Notes under the pieces: model-generated
What the model was told of the DNA's origin: nothing
What the model saw: only the letters and a program-made list of their open reading frames with translations
The model's database searches: none
Shown here: positions 16,469 to 24,960 of the stretch, one piece after another
Layout: the number at the start of each line of letters is the position of its first letter
How positions within the stretch are numbered: position 1 is the first letter of the stretch
Assembly: GCA_934658705.1 (NCBI GenBank)
Contig: CAKUHP010000013.1
Span: forward strand, 1 to 44,991
Source: an uncultured Collinsella sp.
GTDB taxonomy: Bacteria > Actinomycetota > Coriobacteriia > Coriobacteriales > Coriobacteriaceae
Reading direction: 5' to 3'
Length of the DNA: 44,991 nucleotides
Program-made: the position numbers and the translations under genes

Positions 16469-17791
16469 TTAGTCGTCCTTGTCGTCCTTCATGACGACGG
16501 TGGTCTCGGTATGGCTGAAGGTGTCGTGCTTCTCGACCAGGTCGAGCTCGCCGCAGTACTCGTCGGCGTGGGTTGCCTCGTTGGCCGTCTTGAGCTGGCT
16601 CACCAGCAGCACGTCTCCGATGATCACGATGATCAGCGGCGCGACGATGTTGATGAGGATGCCCTCGATATCAAAGCTGAGGTAATCCGGATCGAAGGCG
16701 TATTCGCCCATAAAGAGAATCTGGGAGAGAACAAATCCGATCACAAAGAACAGTACCGAGGCGATAACGAGCTTGGGCTTGGAGCAGGGGAGCTCGCCGA
16801 CCATGCGGCCGGTCTGGCCGTTCATGGCAAACAGATAGCTCTTGCCGTTCCACGAGGTGGAGAGCATCCAGACGGGGAACAGGGCGTAGTCGCTGTCTTC
16901 CCAGGTGTAGTCGAGCTGTTTGCTTTCGACCGTGGCGTCGTCGTACTCGTCGATGACGGTCTCGCGCAGGGCCGAGATCGTGCTCTCCTCCATACGGCGT
17001 TCGGCGCGCGCCTTGCAGGTCTCGCAGTCCTCGTCGTAACGGTTGGCGATGTAGCCGGGCATATAGGCAACCGAGAACGGGCGCAGCGCATCGTAGTCAA
17101 ACGGCTCGATGGCGTCCATGTGACCGTCGGGCATCTTGGACGATCCGTCGACGGGCACGCGCTCAAACGAGATATTGCCCTTACGGTAGGCATCGTAGTG
17201 GTCGGTGGTCGTGACGGTGCGGTCGGATTCCTCGGTCACGGTCTCGTTGGTCGCGTCAAAGTACACTTCGCCGTCCACATGGGCGCCGTAGAGCCAAAAC
17301 GGCACGTAGACGCCTTGGACCTCGTCGATGTGGTTGCCGGTGACAAAGCTCTTGGGCAGCAAGATCTTGCCCTTGTAGTGCTCCTTCAGTGCCTTCATGA
17401 CATCGTCGCGCCCGAGCTTGAACGGAATTACCAGGTCGGGTGAGAAGTCGCCCGAGAGCTGGCCGGGTGCCACGGCGGGGTTGCCGCAGTACGGGCAGGT
17501 GGAGACGGCGACGGTGCCGTCCGAGATCAGCTCGGCGCCGCACGACGAGCAGATATAGCCGGCGTTTTGGGCGAGCTCCTGTACCGCAGCGTCGGCCGCG
17601 GGCTTGGGTACCGCGGCTGCCGCATCGGCTTTGGCGTCCGCCTTATCCTGGCGCTCGCGATAGAGGGCCTCGACTTCTTCGACTTCAAAGCGCGAGTCGC
17701 AGTAGTCGCAGACGAGCTTTTGCTCGGCGCTGGCAAAATGCAGCGGGCCGCCACACGCGGGACACTGATAGTTAACGCTCTCGAAGGCCAT
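16469..17791 (-). CDS. Zinc-ribbon membrane protein (YdjG-like, TFIIB-type zinc ribbon)
   Basis: A 440-aa protein. The N-terminal zinc ribbon YQCPACGGPLHF...CDYCDSRF (residues 8-35) is of the TFIIB/PriA type. An Ala/Lys linker leads to a second ribbon CSSCGAELISDG...CPYCGNPA (about 80-105). A mixed middle domain follows with LVIPFKLGRDD and GVYVPFWLYGA, then a CETC pair and WMLSTSWNGKSYLFAMNGQTG. Two membrane helices lie near 345-370 and 385-410, with a short acidic tail. Proteins of this design (B. subtilis YdjG and relatives often annotated as PriA-like) are membrane proteins of a stress-response complex and are not helicases. The next upstream gene is 24 bases away. Confidence 0.85.
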   Translation of the reverse strand: MAFESVNYQCPACGGPLHFASAEQKLVCDYCDSRFEVEEVEALYRERQDKADAKADAAAAVPKPAADAAVQELAQNAGYICSSCGAELISDGTVAVSTCPYCGNPAVAPGQLSGDFSPDLVIPFKLGRDDVMKALKEHYKGKILLPKSFVTGNHIDEVQGVYVPFWLYGAHVDGEVYFDATNETVTEESDRTVTTTDHYDAYRKGNISFERVPVDGSSKMPDGHMDAIEPFDYDALRPFSVAYMPGYIANRYDEDCETCKARAERRMEESTISALRETVIDEYDDATVESKQLDYTWEDSDYALFPVWMLSTSWNGKSYLFAMNGQTGRMVGELPCSKPKLVIASVLFFVIGFVLSQILFMGEYAFDPDYLSFDIEGILINIVAPLIIVIIGDVLLVSQLKTANEATHADEYCGELDLVEKHDTFSHTETTVVMKDDKDD

Positions 17792-17815
17792 GATCGATCC
17801 TTTCCGTGCCGAGGG

Positions 17816-18553
17816 CTATGCGCCGATGGCGCCGCCGCAGTACTCGCAGCGTCCGCTGGCATCGGGGATGGTGGTGGCTCCGCAGAAGGGGCAGGTCACC
17901 GCGGTCTTGGGGGCCTTGGCGGCAACGACGCTGTCTCGCGTCTCCTGGCGCAGCTGCACCAGCGCGTCGCGGACCTCGGTCGCCTGGCGCTTGGCCTCGC
18001 GGTACTCGATAGATCCGCGCTGCTCGATGGTGGAGTCGTTCACGCGCAGGTCGATCTCGGTAAAGTACGGCGTGTTGACGTGGATGGTCAGGTTAAAGTC
18101 GTAATCCAGGTCGTAGCGCGGCGGGTCATAACTCTCGCGCTCGCCGTCCTTGGTCTCGCGATAAATCTCGGTGCGGTGCTCGTCGATATCCATATCGCAG
18201 CCGAGCACCTGCGAGAACTCGATAATGTCGGGATTGGCGTCACGCCAGCGCGTCTGCGAGGTGATGATCAGCAGTCCCGCGTCCTCGTCGAGCATGATAT
18301 TGGTGCGCCCGGCAGAGAGCGTGCGCGTGGGGTTGAACGAGGCCAGGCGCTCGGCATTGGCCTCGCGATAGGCGAGCTGCTCGCGGATGTCGTCCGCGGT
18401 GCTGGAGCGATAGCCGCCAAAGAAGGGGGAGAGCTTGCCGACGCACTCTTTGCATAGGTAGCCTTCGTTAATCTTGGTCTTTCCCAAAAGCCCCAGCTCG
18501 GTACCGCAAATCGCGCATTCTTTCTTCTCGAACATCTTGTCAAAGAAGCCCAT
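17816..18553 (-). CDS. DUF4428-like protein with two zinc ribbons
   Basis: A 245-aa soluble protein. The N-terminal CAICGTELGLLGK...CKECVGKLSP (residues about 17-45) matches the DUF4428 zinc-binding domain. A beta-rich domain follows (LLIITSQTRWRDAN; DLDYDFNLTIHVNTPYFTEI), then a helical stretch (EYREAKRQATEVRDALVQL) and a C-terminal ribbon CPFCGATTIPDASGRCEYCGG. It is the first gene of the minus-strand operon with the YdjG- and YdjI-like proteins, and may stand in for a component that other lineages supply otherwise. Its ribosome-binding GGGAGG can pair into a stem (see 18561-18600). Function unknown. Confidence 0.82.
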   Translation of the reverse strand: MGFFDKMFEKKECAICGTELGLLGKTKINEGYLCKECVGKLSPFFGGYRSSTADDIREQLAYREANAERLASFNPTRTLSAGRTNIMLDEDAGLLIITSQTRWRDANPDIIEFSQVLGCDMDIDEHRTEIYRETKDGERESYDPPRYDLDYDFNLTIHVNTPYFTEIDLRVNDSTIEQRGSIEYREAKRQATEVRDALVQLRQETRDSVVAAKAPKTAVTCPFCGATTIPDASGRCEYCGGAIGA

Positions 18554-18560
18554 GGCTGCC

Positions 18561-18600
18561 TCCCATCAACAGGTAGCGTGTGTCACTTTTGATGATGGGG
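18561..18600 (-). promoter_or_regulatory. Hairpin covering the ribosome-binding site of the DUF4428 gene
   Basis: TCCCATCA(18561-18568) and TGATGGGG(18593-18600) pair over 8 bp with one G-U. On the minus strand this stem includes part of the GGGAGG ribosome-binding site, so it could limit translation of the zinc-ribbon operon. This is inference from pairing only. Confidence 0.3.
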
Positions 18601-18790
18601 GAGTGCACGATCTTTCACGATACCCAGACGGCTCAAGAGGTCTCCACAACTGGGACACATGGCCCATTTTTCATCCCCAACTAAGTTGCGGGCGATGAGG
18701 CGGATGGGTAACACTTTGGCATCGCGTGTGAATTGAGGCCCGTTCTCTACTAAAATGGGTTTCCGGACATCTAAGCGGGTGGGGGTTACC

Positions 18791-20335
18791 ATGAGGGACC
18801 TGGGAGACACAACCGCATATTTGCGCCGGGGCATACGGGAGATTCTGTGCCTAGCGCTCTTCTTTTTCACGTTTTTGGCCAGCGAGTACCTCTTTGACGT
18901 ACGCGTGGCCGAGTTTGTGCCAGCGAACGAGGTCGTTATCTACGAGAGTATCGTCGTCGGCGCGAGCGTGATTGGCTTTTTCGTGCGCCCATTTCTGTAT
19001 TATCGCCGTCCCCAGTCGATCGATGCGACAAGCGATATTACAGGCGTGCTGTTGGTGTCGGCATTGTTGCTGATGATTATGGCAGCGCAGTTTCAGGTCG
19101 TGATTGCCGGCGGTTTGGTGGCGTGCTGCGCTTTGGGCTACTGCGGATCGACCGCCCATGCCAATCTGGCGCGGCGTTTTGCGCAGACGCCCTGTTTGGC
19201 GCGCGCCGTGGCGGTTTCTTATGCTGCAGGCATTTTGGTGCAGGTGCTCAACCATATGGTGATGCCTGCGGGCATTCCCCAGCAGTTTGTCCTCATCGCC
19301 TGTGCGATTGCACTGGTTGGTCTGCTTCACGGTACCCGCCGAGCTAAATTGCGCGATGAGTCTGCGCCCGAGTTCGAGGCCGAGATTGCCGAGCTGTCGG
19401 TCGATGCGTTTGAGCGTGGCGCCAGGTGGCGCGACGACCCCGAGGCAAAGGCAGCCTTCCAGGGTGCCGTGGTGCGTCTGACGGTGGCGACTGCCTGTCT
19501 CACCGGCGTGTTCGCAGCTCTCAATGCCGGCCTTACGACTTCGCATGCCGCCGGCGCTATCGACCTGGGCGACTGGCCGCGCTTGCTGCTGGTTGTGAGC
19601 GCCCTTGCCGCCGGCGTCCTGTATGACCTGCACGGGCGTTCGTATATGAATATCATCATGACGTGCGCCGCCATGCTGTCTACGCTCTCGTTCTTTGTGC
19701 TTATCACCGATGGCAACGGTGGCAACACGCTTGCCGCCACGATTATCTTTTACCTTGGCACGGGCTTTTTCGTGGTGTTCTTCACCGCGAAGTTCGCCGC
19801 GATTTCGATGTATGCTCGCTGGGCGTATCTGTGGCCGTGCATGGGCCGCGTTATCAACAACGTTTGCTCAATGCTCGTGACGGCTCCGGCGGTGGCAATC
19901 ATCTCGAGCCAAAACGTGCTGACGGCGGTGGGTGTCGTGCTCGTACTGTTCGTCGGCATCGCGATTTCGCTGTTGGGACAGTTTGGGCAAGACGGCGAGC
20001 GCGAGGCGACGCATGGCGGGCTGGCGTTTGCCACCGACGATCTTGGCGTGAGCCGTGCGCCCGGTCAGGCCGACACGGTGCCCCTGGAGGCGCCGGAGCT
20101 TTCGTTTGACGATCGGCTCGACGGCTTCGTTGCCGCCTTTGGGCTCACCAAGCGCGAGCGTGATGTTCTGGAGGCGTTGGTCGTTTCGGATGACAGCGTG
20201 CAGGACGTGGCGGCGGCGCTCTTCCTTTCGCGCTCCACGCTCTACCGCCACATTGCCTCGATCAACAAAAAGGTCGGCACCAATTCACGCGTGGCGCTCA
20301 TTAGCCTCTTCTGGTCCTGGACACCCCAAGACTAG
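18791..20335 (+). CDS. Membrane-bound LuxR-family transcription regulator
   Basis: A 514-aa protein with about 12 membrane helices (residues about 20-410) and a C-terminal LuxR HTH (about 446-507: LTKRERDVLEALV...SRSTLYRHIASINKKVG). This MFS-like-plus-LuxR design is greatly expanded in Coriobacteriia, where members often control the adjacent genes. The membrane part may sense a small molecule. The start at ATG 18791 follows GGGTGGGGG; an in-frame ATG at 18755 lacks a site. It is divergent from the zinc-ribbon/SPFH operon and upstream of the lipoprotein/zinc-ribbon genes, so it is the natural candidate regulator of this island (inference). A hairpin with a T-run follows. Confidence 0.88.
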   Translation: MRDLGDTTAYLRRGIREILCLALFFFTFLASEYLFDVRVAEFVPANEVVIYESIVVGASVIGFFVRPFLYYRRPQSIDATSDITGVLLVSALLLMIMAAQFQVVIAGGLVACCALGYCGSTAHANLARRFAQTPCLARAVAVSYAAGILVQVLNHMVMPAGIPQQFVLIACAIALVGLLHGTRRAKLRDESAPEFEAEIAELSVDAFERGARWRDDPEAKAAFQGAVVRLTVATACLTGVFAALNAGLTTSHAAGAIDLGDWPRLLLVVSALAAGVLYDLHGRSYMNIIMTCAAMLSTLSFFVLITDGNGGNTLAATIIFYLGTGFFVVFFTAKFAAISMYARWAYLWPCMGRVINNVCSMLVTAPAVAIISSQNVLTAVGVVLVLFVGIAISLLGQFGQDGEREATHGGLAFATDDLGVSRAPGQADTVPLEAPELSFDDRLDGFVAAFGLTKRERDVLEALVVSDDSVQDVAAALFLSRSTLYRHIASINKKVGTNSRVALISLFWSWTPQD

Positions 20336-20337
20336 CT

Positions 20338-20378
20338 AACCACCACAAAGGGGACAGGCACCTTTGTGGTGGTTTTTT
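20338..20378. repeat. GGGGACAGG palindrome, also terminator-like
   Basis: 14-base perfect arms (20338-20351 AACCACCACAAAGG; 20361-20374) around the loop GGACAGGCA, followed by TTTTTT. Same element as 24074-24114. The T-run lets it act as terminator of the LuxR-type gene. Confidence 0.88.
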
Positions 20379-20480
20379 ACCTGCAAAAATATGAATATGA
20401 GACATTTGTCACCTGCCGTTTTGGCGCTCAAAGGCATATGAATGTGATGCTGGGCAAAGCAGAACGGAGGAGGTATACCT

Positions 20481-20939
20481 ATGGTGTCTCGTGGCTGCGC
20501 GTCTAATAAAATTGCGGCCGCGCTTATCGCCGTGGTGGTCTTTGCCGCGGCGGTGACACTCATGCGAGTTTACGGTGCCGATGCCCATGGCGCTCAGGGA
20601 AAGACTGCCGCGCAGGCGTCGCTCAACGATCGTGCCGCCGTTCCGGTGGCGGTCAAGCTCGTCGAGGACGGGGAGGCGCGGGCAGTCTATGAGACCGACG
20701 ATGCCGAGTTGGTCGCATCGACCTTTGCCGCGCTCGATGGCTGCACCGTGGGGGATGCGGTGGACGAGCGGATGAGCGATGCCGGCCGAACGCTCGTCTT
20801 TGTCTATGCGGACGGTTCGGAGCAATCGGTGGAGCTCGAAGGCAAGAATATCGTGCTCGACAAGACGGCGTATCGCCTCAACGGCGCCGATGAGTTATGG
20901 CGACAGCTAGCCGCTATCAAAAACAGCCAACGAAATTAG
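20481..20939 (+). CDS. Small signal-anchored extracytoplasmic protein
   Basis: A 152-aa protein. One N-terminal membrane segment (KIAAALIAVVVFAAAVTLM) is followed by a roughly 115-aa outside domain with VYETDDAELVASTFAAL and VFVYADGSEQSVELEGKNIVLD. The latter reads as a small beta-rich domain resembling Firmicutes DUF5301-type regions, though not confidently. A strong ribosome-binding site (GGAGGAGG) precedes ATG 20481. The next gene begins 11 bases after the stop, so the two are co-transcribed. I do not recognise a function. Confidence 0.7.
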   Translation: MVSRGCASNKIAAALIAVVVFAAAVTLMRVYGADAHGAQGKTAAQASLNDRAAVPVAVKLVEDGEARAVYETDDAELVASTFAALDGCTVGDAVDERMSDAGRTLVFVYADGSEQSVELEGKNIVLDKTAYRLNGADELWRQLAAIKNSQRN

Positions 20940-20950
20940 GGGTAATGAGG

Positions 20951-22513
20951 ATGAGTGACTTGAGATTCTGCCCGGCGTGTGGGGCGCAGTTGCCTCGGGT
21001 CGCCGGCGTGCCGGTGCGGTTTTGCCCAGGGTGCGGCGTCAGGCTCGAGGGCGTTGCGTGCGGCCCGGACGCCACGGGGTCTGTGAATGATGCGGCTGCC
21101 GATGATGGCGCGAGCGAAGGTCACGACCCGAGTGTGGCCGCGCCGGCCGATGTGCCGACACGGAGTGCCGAGGCCGCGTCACCGTCTGGCGACACGGCCT
21201 CGGCGGACGCTCCTCGCGCCGGTGAGCTTGAGCTCCATACCGCATGCGATGTCTCTGGCGGTCAGGCGCTCGCGCAGGTGGCGTTGCCGCGGGGTTGGCG
21301 TATCGAAGAGGCACATCTTGAGCGCAGCGGTAGCTTCGACTGCCCGATTTCGGTTGGCGTGACGGCGGCGGGTTCGATGCGCGAGCGGATTATATACCGC
21401 TCCGAGCTCTGTTACGTGGATGCGGGCGCCGTTGCCAAGCGTATCCCCACGCAAACCGAGCGCAAGGCGTTTATGCACGTGGAAGCAGCTTGCGACGAGC
21501 TGGCCCAGGCCTGCGCGGCGCAGCTGGGCGCACGGGCGGAGGTTGTGGCCGAGCAGCCGTACCCATCGAACGCGGCGGTCGATATCGAGCGCGAGCGTGC
21601 CCGCGTAAAGCGCGAGGCGGCAAACGACTTTGCGATTCAGGGATTTACGATGGAGCCGAGTGATGTGATCTATGAGTGCCGCATGCGTCGATATCGGCTC
21701 GCGGGCGCCCCGGTGCCTACCGAGCTTGCGGTGGCGGCCAAAGTCGAGGGCTATGTGGCCTCGATCGGCGGCGTCGCGGGCTCTATGGGTAAAGGCGTTG
21801 CCGCTGGGGCCGAGGCGCTGCTGGGCGCAGGCCTTTCGAGCGGGCTGATTGGCGGCGTTCTGGGCAAGCGCCTGCGCGAGCGCCAGGCGGCGGCAGCGGC
21901 GGGACAGGGTATCGCGCAAGAGCAGGCCACGGGCCGGGGTGATTGCCCGGACGGGGTGTCGTCCAGTCTGGGCGCTGCTGACGTGCTGCAGTGGCGCATC
22001 AGGGACAGTTTTTGTCTGGTTGCGCCGGAAGGTCGCCTGGACGAGGTAGCCTCTACGGCGCTTGCCTCGATGGCGTCGACCTTGCGGCTCAACCCCGCGA
22101 TTGCACGCGAAGCGTCCGCTCAAAAGCAACAGATGGTGCTCGAGCAGCGCCAACGCACGCAGATGAACATTGCCCAGCAGCAACAGCAGTTTGCAGCCTG
22201 GCAGCAGATGCATGCCTCGCAGCAGGCGGCGTTCGACAGCTACCAGCAGGCATGGTTCGACCGCAGCAATCGTCAGCACGCCGCGAACATGGCCGCCAGC
22301 GCAGCCAGTTTCTCCAGTGCGGGCGTGGGGACGGGCGCGGCCTCGTATTCCGATGCCATTCGCGGAGTCAACCATTACACCAGGCCCGACGGCACCGATG
22401 TCGAGGTTTCGGTGATGGCAGACCAGGCTTGGGTGAACGGCTCGGGCGATGTGATCGGCACGCGCGATGGCTTTGAGCCCGGCTTTGGCTGGACGGAGCT
22501 GCCTCGTCAATAG
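20951..22513 (+). CDS. Zinc-ribbon protein with glycine-rich hydrophobic segment and Q-rich tail
   Basis: A 520-aa protein. Two short zinc knuckles at the start (FCPACGAQLPRVAGVPVRFCPGCG) are followed by an Ala/Asp-rich disordered linker to about residue 95. A mixed domain (about 95-270) contains repeated acidic/basic helices (IERERARVKREAANDF). A glycine/alanine-rich stretch (SIGGVAGSMGKGVAAGAEALLGAGLSSG is the region) resembles a membrane-inserting hairpin. A Gln-rich coil (about 395-430) and the ending DGTDVEVSVMADQAWVNGSGDVIGT follow. Start ATG 20951 is preferred over ATG 20945 on ribosome-site spacing. The zinc knuckles link it to the divergent zinc-ribbon/SPFH operon. Function unknown; cytoplasmic and membrane-associated is my inference. 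Confidence 0.75.
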   Translation: MSDLRFCPACGAQLPRVAGVPVRFCPGCGVRLEGVACGPDATGSVNDAAADDGASEGHDPSVAAPADVPTRSAEAASPSGDTASADAPRAGELELHTACDVSGGQALAQVALPRGWRIEEAHLERSGSFDCPISVGVTAAGSMRERIIYRSELCYVDAGAVAKRIPTQTERKAFMHVEAACDELAQACAAQLGARAEVVAEQPYPSNAAVDIERERARVKREAANDFAIQGFTMEPSDVIYECRMRRYRLAGAPVPTELAVAAKVEGYVASIGGVAGSMGKGVAAGAEALLGAGLSSGLIGGVLGKRLRERQAAAAAGQGIAQEQATGRGDCPDGVSSSLGAADVLQWRIRDSFCLVAPEGRLDEVASTALASMASTLRLNPAIAREASAQKQQMVLEQRQRTQMNIAQQQQQFAAWQQMHASQQAAFDSYQQAWFDRSNRQHAANMAASAASFSSAGVGTGAASYSDAIRGVNHYTRPDGTDVEVSVMADQAWVNGSGDVIGTRDGFEPGFGWTELPRQ

Positions 22514-22589
22514 CGTGAGGCGGCTTATGCGTGAATCGATGCCGGGTGTGTTGCTCGGCACCGTGATAAAGAACGGGAAAGGAACAACG

Positions 22590-23345
22590 ATGAGGAAGAC
22601 GGTTATTTCGCGCGTGGCGTTTGTCGCGGCGGCGGGAACGGCGCTGCTGACACTTGCGGGGTGCGGTGGACAGCAGGCGCAGGATACGACGGGCTTTAAC
22701 GATGATCGCCCGGTAAAGGACAAGATGGACGCGGGCTCGTCATCGGGCGATTCCGGCGATGCGGGCGGCAGCTCGGATGCGGACGGCGGCTCGACGGATG
22801 CGTTTGATACGTGGTCGGATGACTGCTGGGATGCGCACCGCAACATCAGCATCGCGGCGCTGCTCGAGCTTAAGGGCTGGCAGTTGCAGGAATTTGCGTC
22901 GCAACAGGGTTACACCTGGCAAGATGCGCTCGAGATGTACGAGAACGAGGCCGGTCGCGTACTCAGCGTCTGCAATATCGACAAGGACGGCGCGACCGAA
23001 TGGCTCGGTGAGGACGAAATCGGAAAGCTCGACAAGGGCGGTACCGGGAGCACCGTGATGTTTACGCTTCAGCTTGCGGGCTATTCGAGCTGCGAGGATG
23101 TTATCGCGGGCTTTTCGGTACCGGTCGAGGACCGGGCGCAGATCACCTCGAGCTCGTGGATCGCGTGCGTTTACGGTTCCAACATGGCGCGTCACGTTGC
23201 CATGGTGAGCCCGATGGAAAACGGCGACTACCGCCTAGACCTCATTACCGAGGAGGCCATCAAGACCGGAAGGTTTACCCAGGGCGGCGGCGCCCCCACG
23301 ATTAACGAATTCTGGCAGGAAAAGACCGGACGCGCGCTCGGCTAA
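22590..23345 (+). CDS. Lipoprotein, paralogue of the next gene
   Basis: A 251-aa exported lipoprotein with lipobox LAGC in its signal peptide (SRVAFVAAAGTALLTLAGC). A Ser/Gly/Asp-rich spacer of about 50 residues leads to a domain with LLELKGWQLQEFASQQGYTWQ (the block is longer than shown in its paralogue), LQLAGYSSCEDVIAGF and ending AIKTGRFTQGG...INEFW. The same order of blocks occurs in the gene at 23381, so the pair arose by tandem duplication. Start ATG 22590 follows GGAAAGGA. Function unknown; the absence of catalytic motifs suggests a binding or structural role at the cell surface. Confidence 0.8.
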   Translation: MRKTVISRVAFVAAAGTALLTLAGCGGQQAQDTTGFNDDRPVKDKMDAGSSSGDSGDAGGSSDADGGSTDAFDTWSDDCWDAHRNISIAALLELKGWQLQEFASQQGYTWQDALEMYENEAGRVLSVCNIDKDGATEWLGEDEIGKLDKGGTGSTVMFTLQLAGYSSCEDVIAGFSVPVEDRAQITSSSWIACVYGSNMARHVAMVSPMENGDYRLDLITEEAIKTGRFTQGGGAPTINEFWQEKTGRALG

Positions 23346-23380
23346 GTGCGATGCGGCCAATATCATGGCGAGGGACAAAT

Positions 23381-24067
23381 ATGAAGAACGAGATGACGAT
23401 AAGCCGTGCGGCCTTTGTGGCAGGCGCGGGTGCGGCGGCTTGTGCACTGGCTGGCTGCTCGGGCGGATTGGGCGGCGCGGGCGGCGCCAAGAAAGCGAGC
23501 ACAGCGGACGCCGCCTGCGTGGATGACAATGCCAACGTGACGGTCTATGCCGCCATCAACCTGGGTGGCGCCGATCTGGTGCGCCTGCTCAAGCATCAAA
23601 ACTATGAGTGGCAAGGCGAGAGCGTGGGCTATGGCGCCGTCGATGATGCAGGATTTTTCGCCTTTACCTTTTCTGAGGTTTCGGACGATGTGGACGAACT
23701 TGCAAATAGCGCGATACCGCTTTCGGAATCCGAATACGAGGAGCTTGAACCGGGCGGCGGAGACGATAGCGTGGCGATCTTGCTTTCGGTGGCAGGTTAT
23801 ACGACGGGAGATCGTGCGCTCGCCGGCGCGATCGGCGATGCGGCGATGGTGCAGGAGAAGTGCACGATTGACGATTCCACATATTGGCTGGTCAAGGCAC
23901 TCGGCGGCAGCCGCTATGTGATTTCGGCCTATGATACCGAAGACGATGGCGACAGCGCGCATGACATCTATATCTATAGTGAGTCTTTTATTCGCACCGG
24001 TTATCTGAGCGGTGGCGACCAGATTGATATCGACGAGCTCTGGAGCCGCCTGACCAACGCCTCATAG
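23381..24067 (+). CDS. Lipoprotein, paralogue of the preceding gene
   Basis: A 228-aa lipoprotein with signal SRAAFVAGAGAAACALAGC and lipobox LAGC. The mature part has LVRLLKHQNYEWQGE, LSVAGYTTGDRALAGA and ends FIRTGYLSGGDQIDIDELW, matching the blocks of the gene at 22590 in order. Sequence between blocks is diverged, so the duplication is old. It is 35 bases from its paralogue, with ribosome-binding site GAGGGA before ATG 23381. Both signal peptides carry an unusual ISR-x-AF before the hydrophobic core, resembling half of a twin-arginine motif. A palindromic element follows. Function unknown. Confidence 0.78.
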   Translation: MKNEMTISRAAFVAGAGAAACALAGCSGGLGGAGGAKKASTADAACVDDNANVTVYAAINLGGADLVRLLKHQNYEWQGESVGYGAVDDAGFFAFTFSEVSDDVDELANSAIPLSESEYEELEPGGGDDSVAILLSVAGYTTGDRALAGAIGDAAMVQEKCTIDDSTYWLVKALGGSRYVISAYDTEDDGDSAHDIYIYSESFIRTGYLSGGDQIDIDELWSRLTNAS

Positions 24068-24073
24068 CGCACC

Positions 24074-24114
24074 AAAACCACCACAAAGGGGACAGGCACC
24101 TTTGTGGTGGTTTT
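24074..24114. repeat. GGGGACAGG palindrome, second copy
   Basis: 16-base perfect arms (24074-24089 and 24099-24114) around the loop GGACAGGCA. Identical in core and arms to the element at 20338. The T-run is only TTTT, so terminator function is weaker here. It lies between the second lipoprotein and pyrE. Confidence 0.88.
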
Positions 24115-24204
24115 GCCGGTTGCAGACTCGGCAAAGCGCGCCCGCAGCGATGCTCTGCCTGCGCTAAACTGTGAAGCACGTACGCGATTACGAGAGGAGC
24201 CCGC

Positions 24205-24885
24205 ATGGAGGCTTACAAGCAAGAGTTCATCAAGTTTATGGTCGAGTCCGACGTTCTTAAGTTCGGCAGCTTTACGCTCAAGAGCGGCCGTCAGTCCCCG
24301 TTCTTTATGAACGCCGGCGCCTACGTGACGGGCTATCAGCTCAAGAAGCTGGGCGAGTATTATGCCCAGGCCATCCACGATAACTTTGGCGATGACTTTG
24401 ACGTGCTGTTTGGGCCGGCCTACAAGGGTATTCCCCTGGCCGTCGTGACCGCGATCGCCTACCACGAGCTGTACGGCAAGGAGGTCAAGTACTGCTGCGA
24501 CCGCAAGGAGGCCAAGGACCACGGTGCCGACAAGGGCAACCTGCTGGGCTACGAGCCCCAGGACGGCGACCGCGTGATCATGGTCGAGGACGTCACCACC
24601 AGCGGTAAGTCCATCGACGAGACCTATCCCAAGGTCAAGGCGGCTGCCGATGTCGAGATCAAGGGTCTGATCGTGTCCCTCAACCGCATGGAGGTCGGCA
24701 AGGGTGGCGTGACCACCGCGCAGAAGGAGATCGAGGCCAAGTACGGTTTCCCCGTCGCGAGCATCGTCTCCATGGCCGAGGTCGTCGAGACCCTCTACAA
24801 CCACGAGATCGACGGCAAGGTCGTCATCGACGACGAGCTCAAGACCGCCATCGACGCCTACTACGAGCAGTACGGAGCTCGTTAA
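24205..24885 (+). CDS. pyrE: Orotate phosphoribosyltransferase
   Basis: A 226-aa enzyme of de novo pyrimidine synthesis that joins orotate and PRPP to give orotidine 5'-phosphate in the cytoplasm. The PRPP-binding signature VIMVEDVTTSGKSI is intact. FGPAYKGIPLA and the lysine-rich flexible-loop region YCCDRKEAKDHG are as in the long (class I-like) PyrE form. FTLKSGRQSPFFMN is the typical N-terminal substrate region. ATG 24205 follows GAGAGGAG. No other pyr genes are nearby, so it stands alone. Its 3' end is followed immediately by a composite double-hairpin element. Confidence 0.95.
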   Translation: MEAYKQEFIKFMVESDVLKFGSFTLKSGRQSPFFMNAGAYVTGYQLKKLGEYYAQAIHDNFGDDFDVLFGPAYKGIPLAVVTAIAYHELYGKEVKYCCDRKEAKDHGADKGNLLGYEPQDGDRVIMVEDVTTSGKSIDETYPKVKAAADVEIKGLIVSLNRMEVGKGGVTTAQKEIEAKYGFPVASIVSMAEVVETLYNHEIDGKVVIDDELKTAIDAYYEQYGAR

Positions 24886-24912
24886 GTTACGCGGTTTTAC
24901 AAACCGCGTAAC
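24886..24912 (+). other. First hairpin of the composite 3' element after pyrE
   Basis: GTTACGCGGTTT(24886-24897)-TAC-AAACCGCGTAAC(24901-24912), a perfect 12-bp stem starting right after the stop codon. The counterpart at 26681-26708 has the same outer GTTAC/GTAAC and inner GTTT-type end but GGCG/CGCC in place of GCGG/CCGC, a double-sided change. Confidence 0.8.
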
Positions 24913-24960
24913 GGCTTGACGCTGCGCGGGCCGCATTTGGACAATCTGACGTTCAACTTC

